In this document: positions 1 to 6,913 of the stretch, in pieces
Layout of the letters: each line of letters opens with the position of its first letter
Numbering within the stretch: position 1 is the stretch's first letter
Assembly (NCBI GenBank): GCA_028275295.1
Contig: JAPWUY010000031.1
Location: forward strand, 1-9,868
From: Thermodesulfobacteriota bacterium
GTDB lineage: Bacteria > Desulfobacterota > Desulfocorpusculales > Desulfocorpusculum
DNA: 9,868 nucleotides
Direction of reading: 5' to 3'
Notes under the pieces: model-generated
What the model was told of the DNA's origin: nothing
What the model saw: only the letters and a program-made list of their open reading frames with translations
Databases searched by the model: none
Translations under genes and position numbers: made by a program

Positions 1-23
1 CCGCTAGAGGGGGGATCGCCTCC

Positions 24-845
24 CTAACGAGTCTGCAACTTGGGCCCTTGGGTTTCGCTCTTCCAGGGCAGAAGGGCTTTCTCCAAGGTTGCCAGGAGCC
101 AGTTGGACAAAAGTCCCAATAGGGCGAGGACCATTATCCCGAAGAGGAGCCTCGTTGTCTGCATGAGATTGGCGGCTGAAATTACGAGAAATCCTATGCC
201 TTTATCCGCTGCTATCATCTCAGCTGTCACAAGGAGGAGAAGGGCCACTCCAGCTCCGAGCTTGAGTCCGGCGAAGATCATGGGAAGGCTTGCGGGCAAG
301 AGGACCTTCCAGGCGATCCCCGCCCTGCTCGATCCAAGGGCCAAAGCAGCCTTCACAAGGAGAGGATCAACATCGAGGACTCCAGCTCTGGTGTTCACCA
401 CAACGGGAAAGAAAACCCCCAGAGCTATGACAGCGATCTTGGAGCCTTCCCCCAGCCCGAGCCAGAGGATGAGAAGCGGTAGGAGAGCGATCTTGGGAAT
501 GGGGTAAGTCGCGGCAATCAGGGGGTGGATGGAGGCATCTGCCAGTCGAGATATGCCCATGGTCAGCCCCAGGAAAACTCCGACTCCTGCCCCAATGAGG
601 AACCCCCACAGGATTCTCCAGAGACTGGATGCCAGATGTCCCAAGAGGTCCCCGCTTTTTATGAGCTCCAGGCCATCTCCTATCACGGCACTGAGGGGCG
701 GGAGGAAAAGGGGGGAGATCACCCCCATCTGACCCAAGAGCTCCCACGCCAAGAGGACCCCGGCCAAGCTCGATGCCCCTAGAGCCTTTCTTTTGGGATC
801 CGCTGTGGGAGGGTTCATGGGCTTTCGAGAGGGGGCGGTTCCCAT
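24..845 (-). CDS. ABC transporter permease, NitT/TauT (SsuC-like) family
   Basis: Inner-membrane subunit of an importer of the nitrate/sulfonate/taurine/cofactor-precursor class. The 273-residue protein has a charged N-terminus followed by about six hydrophobic segments (near residues 24-40, 78-99, 105-130, 136-152, 188-212 and 233-253). The cytoplasmic EAA loop that docks on the ATPase is visible around residues 165-190: an Ala-rich start, G171, then LLPASLP. Family length is usually 250-280. The ATG at 845 gives a 31-bp overlap with the end of the ATPase gene; an in-frame ATG at 818 is the alternative, but it has no better ribosome site. It is the last gene of a three-gene operon (binding protein, ATPase, permease). 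The family is secure; the substrate cannot be read from the sequence. Confidence 0.93.
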   Translation of the reverse strand: MGTAPSRKPMNPPTADPKRKALGASSLAGVLLAWELLGQMGVISPLFLPPLSAVIGDGLELIKSGDLLGHLASSLWRILWGFLIGAGVGVFLGLTMGISRLADASIHPLIAATYPIPKIALLPLLILWLGLGEGSKIAVIALGVFFPVVVNTRAGVLDVDPLLVKAALALGSSRAGIAWKVLLPASLPMIFAGLKLGAGVALLLLVTAEMIAADKGIGFLVISAANLMQTTRLLFGIMVLALLGLLSNWLLATLEKALLPWKSETQGPKLQTR

Positions 846-1594
846 TCCTTTTCCAGAAGATCCGTAACCCCAGCGACAAGCTCCAGGAAGCTTTTCAATT
901 TTCTCACTTCTTGTGTCCTAGGCCTCGGCAATTCCACGGAAAAAGTCCCTAGCACACGGCCCGGCCTCTTGCTCATGACAACGAGCTTGTCTGCGAGGAA
1001 TACGGCCTCGGATATATCGTGAGTCACATAGAGAAAGCTCATGGATCCGCTCTCGTAAATCCTCGAAAGCTCCATTTGCATTTGTTGTCTCGTGATGGCA
1101 TCCAGGGAGGAGAGGGGCTCGTCCATGAGGAGGAGGCGAGGCTCAGTGGCCATGGCCCTGGCGATGGCCACCCTCTGCTTCATTCCCCCAGAGAGCTGGT
1201 GGGGGTAGCTATCCTCGAAGCCCTCGAGGCCTGCCATTTGGAGAAGTTTTCGGATCCTCTCCTTCCTCTCCTTCTTGGGCAGGCCCAGCTCCTCGAGCCC
1301 GTAGGAGACGTTCCCGGCCACGGTCCTCCAGGGAAAGAGGGCGAGCTCCTGGAACACTATACCGGCAGAGGGCCTTCTCTCTTGCCTTTCATTGAGGAAG
1401 ATGACCCTTCCCGAGGTGGCTTCCACTAGCCCAGCGACTATCATGAGAAGGGTCGATTTTCCACATCCAGATGGCCCCACGATGGAGACAAATTCACTCG
1501 AGCCTATCTCGAGATTCACCCCCCTCAGGGCCTCAACTGGGCCCGATCTTCCATTGGAGTAAATCTTGTGGAGATCCTCTATCTTGGTCTTCAT
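815..1594 (-). CDS. ABC transporter ATP-binding protein, NitT/TauT (SsuB/TauB-like)
   Basis: Cytoplasmic ATPase that powers the importer. The 259-residue protein carries all the nucleotide-binding motifs in order: Walker A GPSGCGKST at 40-48, Q-loop Q82, signature LSGGM at 134-138, Walker B LLLMDEP at 154-160 with the catalytic Glu, D-loop after it, and switch His192. The FQELALFPWRTV stretch (81-92) is typical of the NitT/TauT ATPases. The ATG at 1594 lies one base after the stop of the binding-protein gene, so translation is probably coupled; a GAGGTG element sits about 10 nt upstream. Its 3' end overlaps the permease gene by 31 bp. Everything needed for activity appears intact. Confidence 0.95.
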   Translation of the reverse strand: MKTKIEDLHKIYSNGRSGPVEALRGVNLEIGSSEFVSIVGPSGCGKSTLLMIVAGLVEATSGRVIFLNERQERRPSAGIVFQELALFPWRTVAGNVSYGLEELGLPKKERKERIRKLLQMAGLEGFEDSYPHQLSGGMKQRVAIARAMATEPRLLLMDEPLSSLDAITRQQMQMELSRIYESGSMSFLYVTHDISEAVFLADKLVVMSKRPGRVLGTFSVELPRPRTQEVRKLKSFLELVAGVTDLLEKEWEPPPLESP

Positions 1595-1595
1595 A

Positions 1596-2618
1596 TCAGG
1601 GGCCCACCTCTTTTTTCGCTTCCTCCCAGAGGGAACGGTCCAGTATGCTCTGGGGATTCAAGTCCTTGGTGAGCATCCCATGAGCCCTGTACCAGTTTAT
1701 CTGTCTGGGGATGTCATCCCACATGAGCTCCCCATCTCTGTCATTGTAGCTGAGATCCAAAACCACCTGCTCCGGAGAAAGGCCAGTGTATTTCGCTATC
1801 TGACCCAAGACCCTGGAGAAGGCCTCGGCCTTCAGGGGCCTTCCATTGGAGTCCCTCACCAGACACCCATCGTAATACACCCTGCAGCCCCTTATGTAAG
1901 CCCTGAGAAAGGCCTTGGCCATGTCCCTCTTTTTGAGCAAGCCTCCCGACATGAAAATCGCGGCTATCTGATACTTGAGCTCCTCTCCAGCCCAGAGGAT
2001 GACCTTTCCGACACCAGCGCTCTCTGCCTGGGTGCAGAAAGGCTGAGCAACGAATATGGCCTCGAGCTGTCCCCCTGAGAGGGCCTCTACCAGAGACTTG
2101 AGACCTCCCAGGGGAACCAATTTCACTTGAGAGAGATCCATGGAGTGTCTCTCCAGTATGTTGCCGAGCATATAGTGGAAGGTGGAGCCTATCTGGGTCA
2201 CTCCTATTCGGCGGCCCGAAAGGTCCTCTATGCTCCTCACCCCCCTTTCCCATTCCCTAGTGCTCACAACGATCCCCGAAAGCTTGTACCCAGGCCACTC
2301 CCTGCCCTTGTCCGCTACGATCTTCGCATCCAGGCCGGATGCCAGGGCATTGTACAGACCAGCTGTGAGGCCCGTTGCGCCCACATCCACCTCCCCTGCG
2401 GCCATGGCAGTGGCGATGGGCTGAGCAGCTTGGAAGAACTTGAGTTCCACATTCACCCCCTCTTCCCTGAAGAACCCCTCTTCCACCGCCACGAAGATAG
2501 GGGCCGAGGAGACTAGGGGCAAAAGCCCAACCTTCACCTTGTCCCCTGAGAAGGCCTTTCCTCCCATCAATGAAAGACCCAATACCAAGGAAACCCAACA
2601 AGCGGTCCTCTTTCCCAT
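1596..2618 (-). CDS. ABC transporter substrate-binding protein, NitT/TauT (NMT1/THI5-like)
   Basis: Periplasmic ligand receptor of the importer, 340 residues from the ATG at 2618. A signal peptide is clear: MGKR, a hydrophobic core at about 7-20, and likely cleavage near AFS|G at about residue 24; no lipobox is seen. The mature protein opens with KVKVGLLPLVSSAPIFVAVEEGFF, the usual NMT1/THI5 start, followed by the AAGEVDVGATG and DLSGRRIGV segments of this type II binding-protein fold. The open frame continues upstream to 2900, but that extension crosses the promoter region and overlaps mqnE. A GGGGG run 4-5 nt before the ATG is a weak ribosome site. The ligand is unknown. Members of this fold bind oxyanions, sulfonates, aromatic acids or cofactor precursors, and the cytosolic menaquinone enzymes MqnA and MqnD share the fold. 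The divergent mqn operon makes a menaquinone-related ligand attractive but unproven. Confidence 0.9.
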   Translation of the reverse strand: MGKRTACWVSLVLGLSLMGGKAFSGDKVKVGLLPLVSSAPIFVAVEEGFFREEGVNVELKFFQAAQPIATAMAAGEVDVGATGLTAGLYNALASGLDAKIVADKGREWPGYKLSGIVVSTREWERGVRSIEDLSGRRIGVTQIGSTFHYMLGNILERHSMDLSQVKLVPLGGLKSLVEALSGGQLEAIFVAQPFCTQAESAGVGKVILWAGEELKYQIAAIFMSGGLLKKRDMAKAFLRAYIRGCRVYYDGCLVRDSNGRPLKAEAFSRVLGQIAKYTGLSPEQVVLDLSYNDRDGELMWDDIPRQINWYRAHGMLTKDLNPQSILDRSLWEEAKKEVGP

Positions 2619-2632
2619 CACGCCCCCAAAAG

Positions 2633-2646
2633 TGACCAGATGGTCT
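2633..2646. promoter_or_regulatory. Operator-like palindrome, copy 1
   Basis: TGACCAGATGGTCT: perfect inverted arms GACCA/TGGTC around a GA centre. It has the same arms as the copy at 2675-2688, with centres 42 bp apart (four helical turns). It abuts the -35 element of the candidate mqnE promoter and lies in the leader of the divergent ABC operon. The regulator is unknown. Confidence 0.6.
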
Positions 2647-2674
2647 TGTCTCGAAACCAGAGCTGCATTATGAT
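2646..2674 (+). promoter_or_regulatory. Candidate sigma-70 promoter for the mqnE operon
   Basis: TTGTCT (2646-2651), a 17-nt spacer, then TATGAT (2669-2674, five of six matches to TATAAT). Transcription would start near 2681, giving a leader of about 29 nt before the GTG at 2710. The two operator-like palindromes flank it: one touches the -35, the other covers the start site. Confidence 0.5.
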
Positions 2675-2698
2675 TGACCAGCTGGTCATCAATGTCAA
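2670..2698 (-). promoter_or_regulatory. Candidate sigma-70 promoter for the ABC importer operon
   Basis: On the minus strand, a perfect TTGACA (2698-2693), a 17-nt spacer and AATCAT (2675-2670, four of six); CATAAT (2672-2667) is a better -10 but at a 20-nt spacing. The palindrome at 2675-2688 fills the spacer, a standard repressor position. The -35 overlaps the ribosome site of mqnE. Confidence 0.45.
2675..2688. promoter_or_regulatory. Operator-like palindrome, copy 2
   Basis: TGACCAGCTGGTCA is a perfect 14-bp palindrome. It lies between the -35 and -10 of the minus-strand promoter and immediately downstream of the -10 of the plus-strand promoter. The arms match those at 2633-2646. A dimeric regulator (GntR- or TetR-like, for example) would fit, but none is encoded in the window. 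Confidence 0.65.
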
Positions 2699-2703
2699 GG
2701 AGG
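2697..2703 (+). promoter_or_regulatory. Ribosome binding site deciding the mqnE start
   Basis: AAGGAGG, six nucleotides before the GTG at 2710. This strong site sets the start at 2710 rather than at the in-frame TTG 2674, which lies partly in the predicted -10, or ATG 2692, which lacks a ribosome site. Confidence 0.7.
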
Positions 2704-2709
2704 CTCCAA

Positions 2710-3816
2710 GTGGCCTGCGATCTCAGTGAGGAGAGGATTGGGGATCCGGGACTCATCCCTGTTGCCGAGAAGATCTCCTCAGGTGAGAGATTGGATCTCG
2801 GGGATGCCATCAATTGCCTGAAGACACGGGACCTTTTGAGTCTCGGCAAGTTGGCTGACAAAAAGAGGAGGGCCATCCACGGGGAGAAGGCGACCTTCAT
2901 AAGAAATTACCATCTCAACTACACGAACATCTGCAAGAATGGGTGCATGTTCTGTGCCTTTCACAGGGGGTTGGACTCTCCTGATGGTTACCTCATGAGC
3001 CCAGAGGAAGCAGCACAGAGGGTCAGCCAAAGCCCCATAGAGCCCTTGAGGGAAGTGCACATAGTGGGTGGATGCCATCCTGGGGTGTCACTGGAGTATT
3101 GCGTGGAATTGCTGAGGGCCATAAAGAGGGCGAGGCCAGAGGCCCATCTCAAGGCCTTCACCGCTGTGGAAGTTGACCATGTATCCAGAAAGGAGGGGAT
3201 TTCCACCGGAGAGTGCCTCCGGAGGCTCAAGGAAGCGGGCCTGGATGCCATGCCAGGAGGTGGTGCCGAGGTCTTCTCGGAGAGGCTCAGGGAGGTGCTC
3301 TTTCCCGCAAAGATAGATGCCAAGAGGTGGCTTCAGATTCACGCTCAAGCCCACGAGCTCCAGATCCCAACCAATGCGACCCTCCTCTATGGCCATCTGG
3401 AGACCGAGGAGGAGAGGGCTCTCCATTTGTTGAAGCTCAGGGATCAGCAAGACAGGAGCCGGGGGTTCCAGGCTTTCATACCCCTTCCTTTCCAGCCCAG
3501 AAATACCAGGCTGTCACACCTCCCGGGCCCCACGGCAATGGACACCCTCAGGTTAGTGGCAACGGCTCGTCTGGTCCTGGACAATTTTCCCTCCATAAAG
3601 GCTTACTGGGTCATGATGGGGAAGGGGCTAGCTCAGGTGGCTCTTCACTTCGGGGCGGATGACCTGGAGGGGACAATCGTGCAGGAGAAGATAGCCCACG
3701 AGGCCGGGGCAGAGACAGAAAGCGGCCTCACAGTGGAGGAACTAGAGGCCCTGATAAGGGAGGCCGGTCTGGAGCCACAGGAGAGAGATACCTTTCATAG
3801 GCCCGTTGGGCCCTGA
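2710..3816 (+). CDS. mqnE: Aminodeoxyfutalosine synthase MqnE (radical SAM)
   Basis: Cytosolic [4Fe-4S] radical SAM enzyme of the futalosine menaquinone pathway. It adds the adenosyl radical to the chorismate-derived enolpyruvyl benzoate made by MqnA, giving aminodeoxyfutalosine. From the GTG at 2710 the protein has 368 residues, the usual family length. The cluster ligands are CKNGCMFC (Cys75, Cys79, Cys82), preceded by NYTNI. The GGCHP motif at 120-124 and KAFTAVE at 148-154 separate MqnE from its sister MqnC; PGGGAE (182-187) and GHLET (228-232) are shared by both. The start is chosen from AAGGAGG at 2697-2703. It is first in an operon with mqnC (10-bp gap) and the deaminase-like gene. Recognition is by motif, and I consider it firm. 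Confidence 0.93.
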   Translation: MACDLSEERIGDPGLIPVAEKISSGERLDLGDAINCLKTRDLLSLGKLADKKRRAIHGEKATFIRNYHLNYTNICKNGCMFCAFHRGLDSPDGYLMSPEEAAQRVSQSPIEPLREVHIVGGCHPGVSLEYCVELLRAIKRARPEAHLKAFTAVEVDHVSRKEGISTGECLRRLKEAGLDAMPGGGAEVFSERLREVLFPAKIDAKRWLQIHAQAHELQIPTNATLLYGHLETEEERALHLLKLRDQQDRSRGFQAFIPLPFQPRNTRLSHLPGPTAMDTLRLVATARLVLDNFPSIKAYWVMMGKGLAQVALHFGADDLEGTIVQEKIAHEAGAETESGLTVEELEALIREAGLEPQERDTFHRPVGP

Positions 3817-3826
3817 GAGGCTGACC

Positions 3827-4867
3827 GTGGGGAAGATTTCCTTCCAGGGAAGTAGGCTGGGGAAAGAGGCTGCCTTGAGACTCTATGGAGAGGCAGACCT
3901 ACTGGAGTTGGGAAGCCTCGCTAATGAGGTTCGCCATCTCCTGAATCCATCTCCGAATGTGACTTACACGGTTGATAGGAACATCAACTACACCAATGTG
4001 TGCGTATCGAGATGCGGTTTCTGTGCCTTCTGGAGACCCCCTGAGCATCCCGAGGCATACGTCCTTGACCTCGAGACCCTCGAGAGCAAGTGCGAGGAGA
4101 CCCTGTCCTTGGGAGGGACCCAAGTCCTGTATCAAGGAGGCCTGAATCCCTTCCTCGGCCTCTCCTGGCACCTCGAGAGGCTAAGGCTCATGAGGAGCAT
4201 GGGTCTTTGGGTCCACGGTTTTTCTCCACCAGAGATCATCTTCATGGCCAAGACATGGGGAATGAGTGTGAGGGAGGTCTTGGAGAAGCTCGTGGATGCT
4301 GGCCTAGGCTCCATTCCAGGGGGAGGAGCGGAGATCCTCTCGGACAGGGTCAGAAGAGCAGTTTCGCCCCTCAAGTGCTCTTCCCGAGAGTGGTTACAGG
4401 TCATGAGGGAGGCCCACCTCCTCGGCCTGAAGACAACGGCCACAATGATGTTCGGTCACATAGAGACAGAGGAGGAGAGGGTGGATCACATCCTCGCTAT
4501 AAGGAGCCTCCAGGACGAAACAGGCGGTTTCACCGCCTTCATCCCTTGGCCATACCAGCCCGGGAAAAGAACCCTCAGGGCCCGAAAGGTCGGGCCTGTG
4601 ACATATCTCAGGACCTTGGCCCTGAGCAGGATCCTCCTGGACAATGTCCCCCACATCCAGGCCTCGTGGGTGACCCAGGGCCCGCAGATAGGACAGGTGG
4701 CCTTGCATTTTGGGGCAGATGATATGGGCTCAACAATGATAGAGGAGAACGTGGTCGCATCGGCGGGGGTGAGGTTCAAGGTATCGGAAAGTGAAATAAG
4801 GGAGCTCATAGTGAAGGCGGGCTTCAGACCACTGAAAAGGGACGTCCTTTACAGGCCACTCGAATGA
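3827..4867 (+). CDS. mqnC: Cyclic dehypoxanthinyl futalosine synthase MqnC (radical SAM)
   Basis: Radical SAM enzyme that closes the ring of dehypoxanthine futalosine to give the cyclic spiro product, the substrate of MqnD. Cluster ligands lie in CVSRCGFC (Cys59, Cys63, Cys66 counting from the GTG at 3827), preceded by the family hallmark DRNINYTNV. Further MqnC marks are GGTQVLYQGG (96-105), PGGGAE (164-169), GHIET (210-214) and LQDETGGFTAFIPWPYQP (228-245). The start at GTG 3827 has GAGAGG six nucleotides upstream and yields 346 residues; a TTG at 3806 would overlap mqnE by 11 bp but has no ribosome site. The stop overlaps the next gene in an ATGA junction. All family residues I can recognise are present. 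Confidence 0.94.
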   Translation: MGKISFQGSRLGKEAALRLYGEADLLELGSLANEVRHLLNPSPNVTYTVDRNINYTNVCVSRCGFCAFWRPPEHPEAYVLDLETLESKCEETLSLGGTQVLYQGGLNPFLGLSWHLERLRLMRSMGLWVHGFSPPEIIFMAKTWGMSVREVLEKLVDAGLGSIPGGGAEILSDRVRRAVSPLKCSSREWLQVMREAHLLGLKTTATMMFGHIETEEERVDHILAIRSLQDETGGFTAFIPWPYQPGKRTLRARKVGPVTYLRTLALSRILLDNVPHIQASWVTQGPQIGQVALHFGADDMGSTMIEENVVASAGVRFKVSESEIRELIVKAGFRPLKRDVLYRPLE

Positions 4868-6060
4868 TCCACCCGAACCCGGCCATGAACTCTTCCTGTC
4901 ACAGAGCAAAGTGGGTCATGAGATCTCCTGGTAGGTGGATCGAAAACGGAATAGTCGAGATCCGCTCGGGCCGAATCGTGGATGTGAGATCATTGGGCAA
5001 AAAACCTCCCCAGAGCTCCATCTCGGACCATGGAGGTGGCATACTCATGCCCCCTCTCGTGAATTGTCACACCCACCTTACCCTCTCTGCCTTGAAGGAT
5101 AGGGTCGATAAGGGTTCTGGGTTTCTGGCCTGGACAAAATCCCTCCTGAGGGAGAGGGAAAAGGTTTCCGCCAAGGAGGCCCTGGAGGCAACGAAGGAGG
5201 CTCTTCTCTCAATGAAAGGGAGCGGAGTTGGGTGCGTGGGCGAGTTTGGCCCGAGGTTCGAGGTACGAGAGCTCCTGAGGGATGCGGGGCTTCGAGGGAT
5301 TGTCTGGAGGGAATTCCTCGGAGAGGATAGAGATGTCCCTAGCCTGAGCCGGGAAGCTGGAGAGATACTGGAGTCCTATGCGGGCCATGGCCCCCACACC
5401 ACAAGCCCCATTCTCCTTCGGAAATTGAAAGTGGCGTGCAAGGAGAGGGGGGTTCCCTTTTCCATCCATTTGGCGGAGTCCAAAGAGGAGGTGGACTTCC
5501 TGGAGAAGGGTAGGGGCCCCTGGGCGGACTTTCTCCGAGAAAGGGGTATCGATTTCTCCCCATGGGGCTCCTTGGGAAAGAGGCCCGTGAGGTTGGCGAA
5601 AGAGCTTGGTCTTTTGGATGAAGATACAGTGGCGGTCCATCTCCTCCAAGTGGAAAAAGAGGAAATTGAGATCCTGGCTGAAAGTGGGGTCTTCGTTTGT
5701 CTTTGCCCAAGGTCCAATGTGGCTCTCCATGGGAAGGTCCCTCATCTGGAGGATTTCCTGAGGGCTGGGATAAGGCCATGTCTAGGCACAGACTCTTTGG
5801 CCAGTGGCGAGAGCCTGAGTGTCTTGGACGAGATTCGATTTCTGGCGGAGGGCTTTCCCAATGTGAGTCCTTCTATCCTTCTCGAGATGGCGACCATAAA
5901 CGGGGCTAGGGCTCTGAAGGCAGAAGGCTGTGGACTTCTAGAGAAAGGCTCCCCCGGAAGACTCCTTTATGTCGAGGCAGAGGCCTCATCATGGGAAGAG
6001 GCAGAGGAGATACTCGTTCGAAAAAGAGACCTTGCCTTGAGGTTCATTGATGGGAGTTGA
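4864..6060 (+). CDS. COG0402 amidohydrolase, probable aminodeoxyfutalosine deaminase
   Basis: Metal-dependent hydrolase of 398 residues, likely deaminating aminodeoxyfutalosine to futalosine between MqnE and MqnB. Metal-site motifs of the superfamily are visible: HTH at 69-71 after MPPLVN, IHLAES with His202 and Glu205, VHL with His259, and GTDS with Asp310. CPRSN (281-285) is characteristic of the COG0402 nucleoside deaminase group. The ATG at 4864 overlaps the mqnC stop (ATGA), which points to coupled translation; ATG 4885 is a possible later start because the conserved part begins near residue 13. Some COG0402 members have been shown to deaminate aminodeoxyfutalosine, and the operon context supports that here; an S-adenosylhomocysteine-, guanine- or chlorohydrolase-type activity is less likely. 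If confirmed it would be named mqnX. Confidence 0.82.
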   Translation: MIHPNPAMNSSCHRAKWVMRSPGRWIENGIVEIRSGRIVDVRSLGKKPPQSSISDHGGGILMPPLVNCHTHLTLSALKDRVDKGSGFLAWTKSLLREREKVSAKEALEATKEALLSMKGSGVGCVGEFGPRFEVRELLRDAGLRGIVWREFLGEDRDVPSLSREAGEILESYAGHGPHTTSPILLRKLKVACKERGVPFSIHLAESKEEVDFLEKGRGPWADFLRERGIDFSPWGSLGKRPVRLAKELGLLDEDTVAVHLLQVEKEEIEILAESGVFVCLCPRSNVALHGKVPHLEDFLRAGIRPCLGTDSLASGESLSVLDEIRFLAEGFPNVSPSILLEMATINGARALKAEGCGLLEKGSPGRLLYVEAEASSWEEAEEILVRKRDLALRFIDGS

Positions 6061-6121
6061 CTGCACCCTAATATAGGTCCGAAGCGGCTCTAAGGCCAAA
6101 TCCAACCAGATTGATCCTGCC

Positions 6122-6158
6122 AAGCCTCCTCGGAAATCCTCCTTTTGAGGAGGCTTTT
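6122..6158 (+). terminator. Rho-independent terminator of the mqn operon
   Basis: A perfect 10-bp stem, AAGCCTCCTC (6122-6131) with GAGGAGGCTT (6147-6156), a 15-nt loop, and TTTT running into a C-run. It starts 62 bp after the deaminase-like gene and ends the operon before the repeat array. Confidence 0.8.
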
Positions 6159-6236
6159 CCCCCTTAGGATCCCGGCGTCTCGCGCACGCGTCCGGTTGGA
6201 ATGGAATCTCTTGGCACTAGTTTAGCCTTTCCGGGC

Positions 6237-6352
6237 GGGCGCGCAGAGCGCGTCCCTCCGAGAAAATCGGCTTTGGGCCACTCCGGATTGCCCCCCTCAG
6301 GCAATCCTCCTTCGGCAAGCTTCCCGTGGAGGGGCGGGCTCCGCACGCCCGT
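6237..6352. repeat. Repeat array, diverged copy 1
   Basis: A 116-bp relative of the copies at 6458 and 6687. It keeps the 5' hairpin (arms 6237-6244 and 6248-6255, AGA loop, one G-T pair), the CCCTCCGAGAAAA block after it, and the 3' block GTGGAGGGGCGGGCTCCGCA with the CGGGC/GCCCG hairpin (6335-6339 with 6347-6351). The middle is different in sequence and shorter, but holds its own perfect 8-bp stem, GGATTGCC/GGCAATCC (6285-6292 with 6300-6307). Confidence 0.75.
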
Positions 6353-6457
6353 GAGGAACGCCTAACCCCCTCCTTGTGTATTCCCATTAAACCGCCGGCC
6401 TCTCGCCTAGCCCCGGCGGTAATGAAAGTCCTTGCCATTCATGATGCCTTGCAACCC

Positions 6458-6641
6458 GGACGCGCGGAGCGCATCCCTCCGAGAAAAACTTGTTCCGCGT
6501 CGTCTCTGGGCCTTCCTCCGCAAGGCCATCTCACCCTCGGATGGTCTCCCCGTGGAGGGGCGGGCTCCGCACGCCCGTAAACGAGACCTCGCTTGCACCG
6601 GAGGATCGACCCCACTGAGCCACCGGGGGTTCGATCGCCCC
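6458..6641. repeat. Repeat array, full copy 2 (184 bp)
   Basis: Full-length copy with five mismatches, counted by eye, to the copy at 6687-6870, which starts exactly 229 bp later. Hairpins in order: arms 6458-6465 and 6469-6476 around GGA (one C-A mismatch on this strand, a G-U pair in minus-strand RNA); GGCCTT/AAGGCC (6509-6514 with 6522-6527); CCATC/GATGG (6526-6530 with 6540-6544), overlapping the previous one by two bases; and CGGGC/GCCCG (6561-6565 with 6573-6577). I see no gene: open frames here follow the repeat and have no ribosome site or recognisable domain. Confidence 0.9.
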
Positions 6642-6686
6642 CCAATGATTATGTTATCCCTCGGCTTGCGTCTGGCCTTGCCACGC

Positions 6687-6870
6687 GGACGCGCGGAGCG
6701 CGTCCCTCCGAGAAAAACTTGTTTCGCGTCGTCTCTGGGCCTTCCTCCGCAAGGCCATCTCACCCTCGGATGGTCTCCCCGCGGAGGGGCGGGCTCCGCA
6801 CGCCCGTAAACGAGACCTCGCTTGCACCGGAGGATCGACCCCACTGAGCCACCGGGCGTCCGATCGCCCC
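6687..6870. repeat. Repeat array, full copy 3 (184 bp)
   Basis: Second full copy. Its first hairpin is perfect: GGACGCGC-GGA-GCGCGTCC (6687-6705). Differences from copy 2 are a G for A in that hairpin arm, T for C after CTTGT, C for T in the CCCCG-C-GG turn, and two changes near the end. The 45-bp linker between the copies (6642-6686) is not repeated at the same level of identity, so the array is spaced copies rather than a simple tandem. Confidence 0.9.
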
Positions 6871-6913
6871 TGTTATTACGTTATGCTTTGACTCGCGTGA
6901 GGCCTCGCATCTC

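Noticed and set aside
2619..2900. 94-residue upstream extension of the substrate-binding protein (open frame to 2900, minus strand)
   Set aside because: It would run through the promoters and palindromes and overlap the start of mqnE, while the ATG at 2618 begins a standard signal peptide.
6212..6226. Sigma-54-like element TGGCAC-N5-TAGC, plus strand, before the first repeat
   Set aside because: GG and GC have the right spacing, but the TTGC half is imperfect and no gene follows; likely chance.
6407..6844. Minus-strand open frame of 145 codons over the repeat array, and similar frames on both strands
   Set aside because: The translation is Arg/Pro/Gly-rich, repeats with the DNA repeat, and has no domain or ribosome site. 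Long open frames on several strands are expected in GC-rich repeats.
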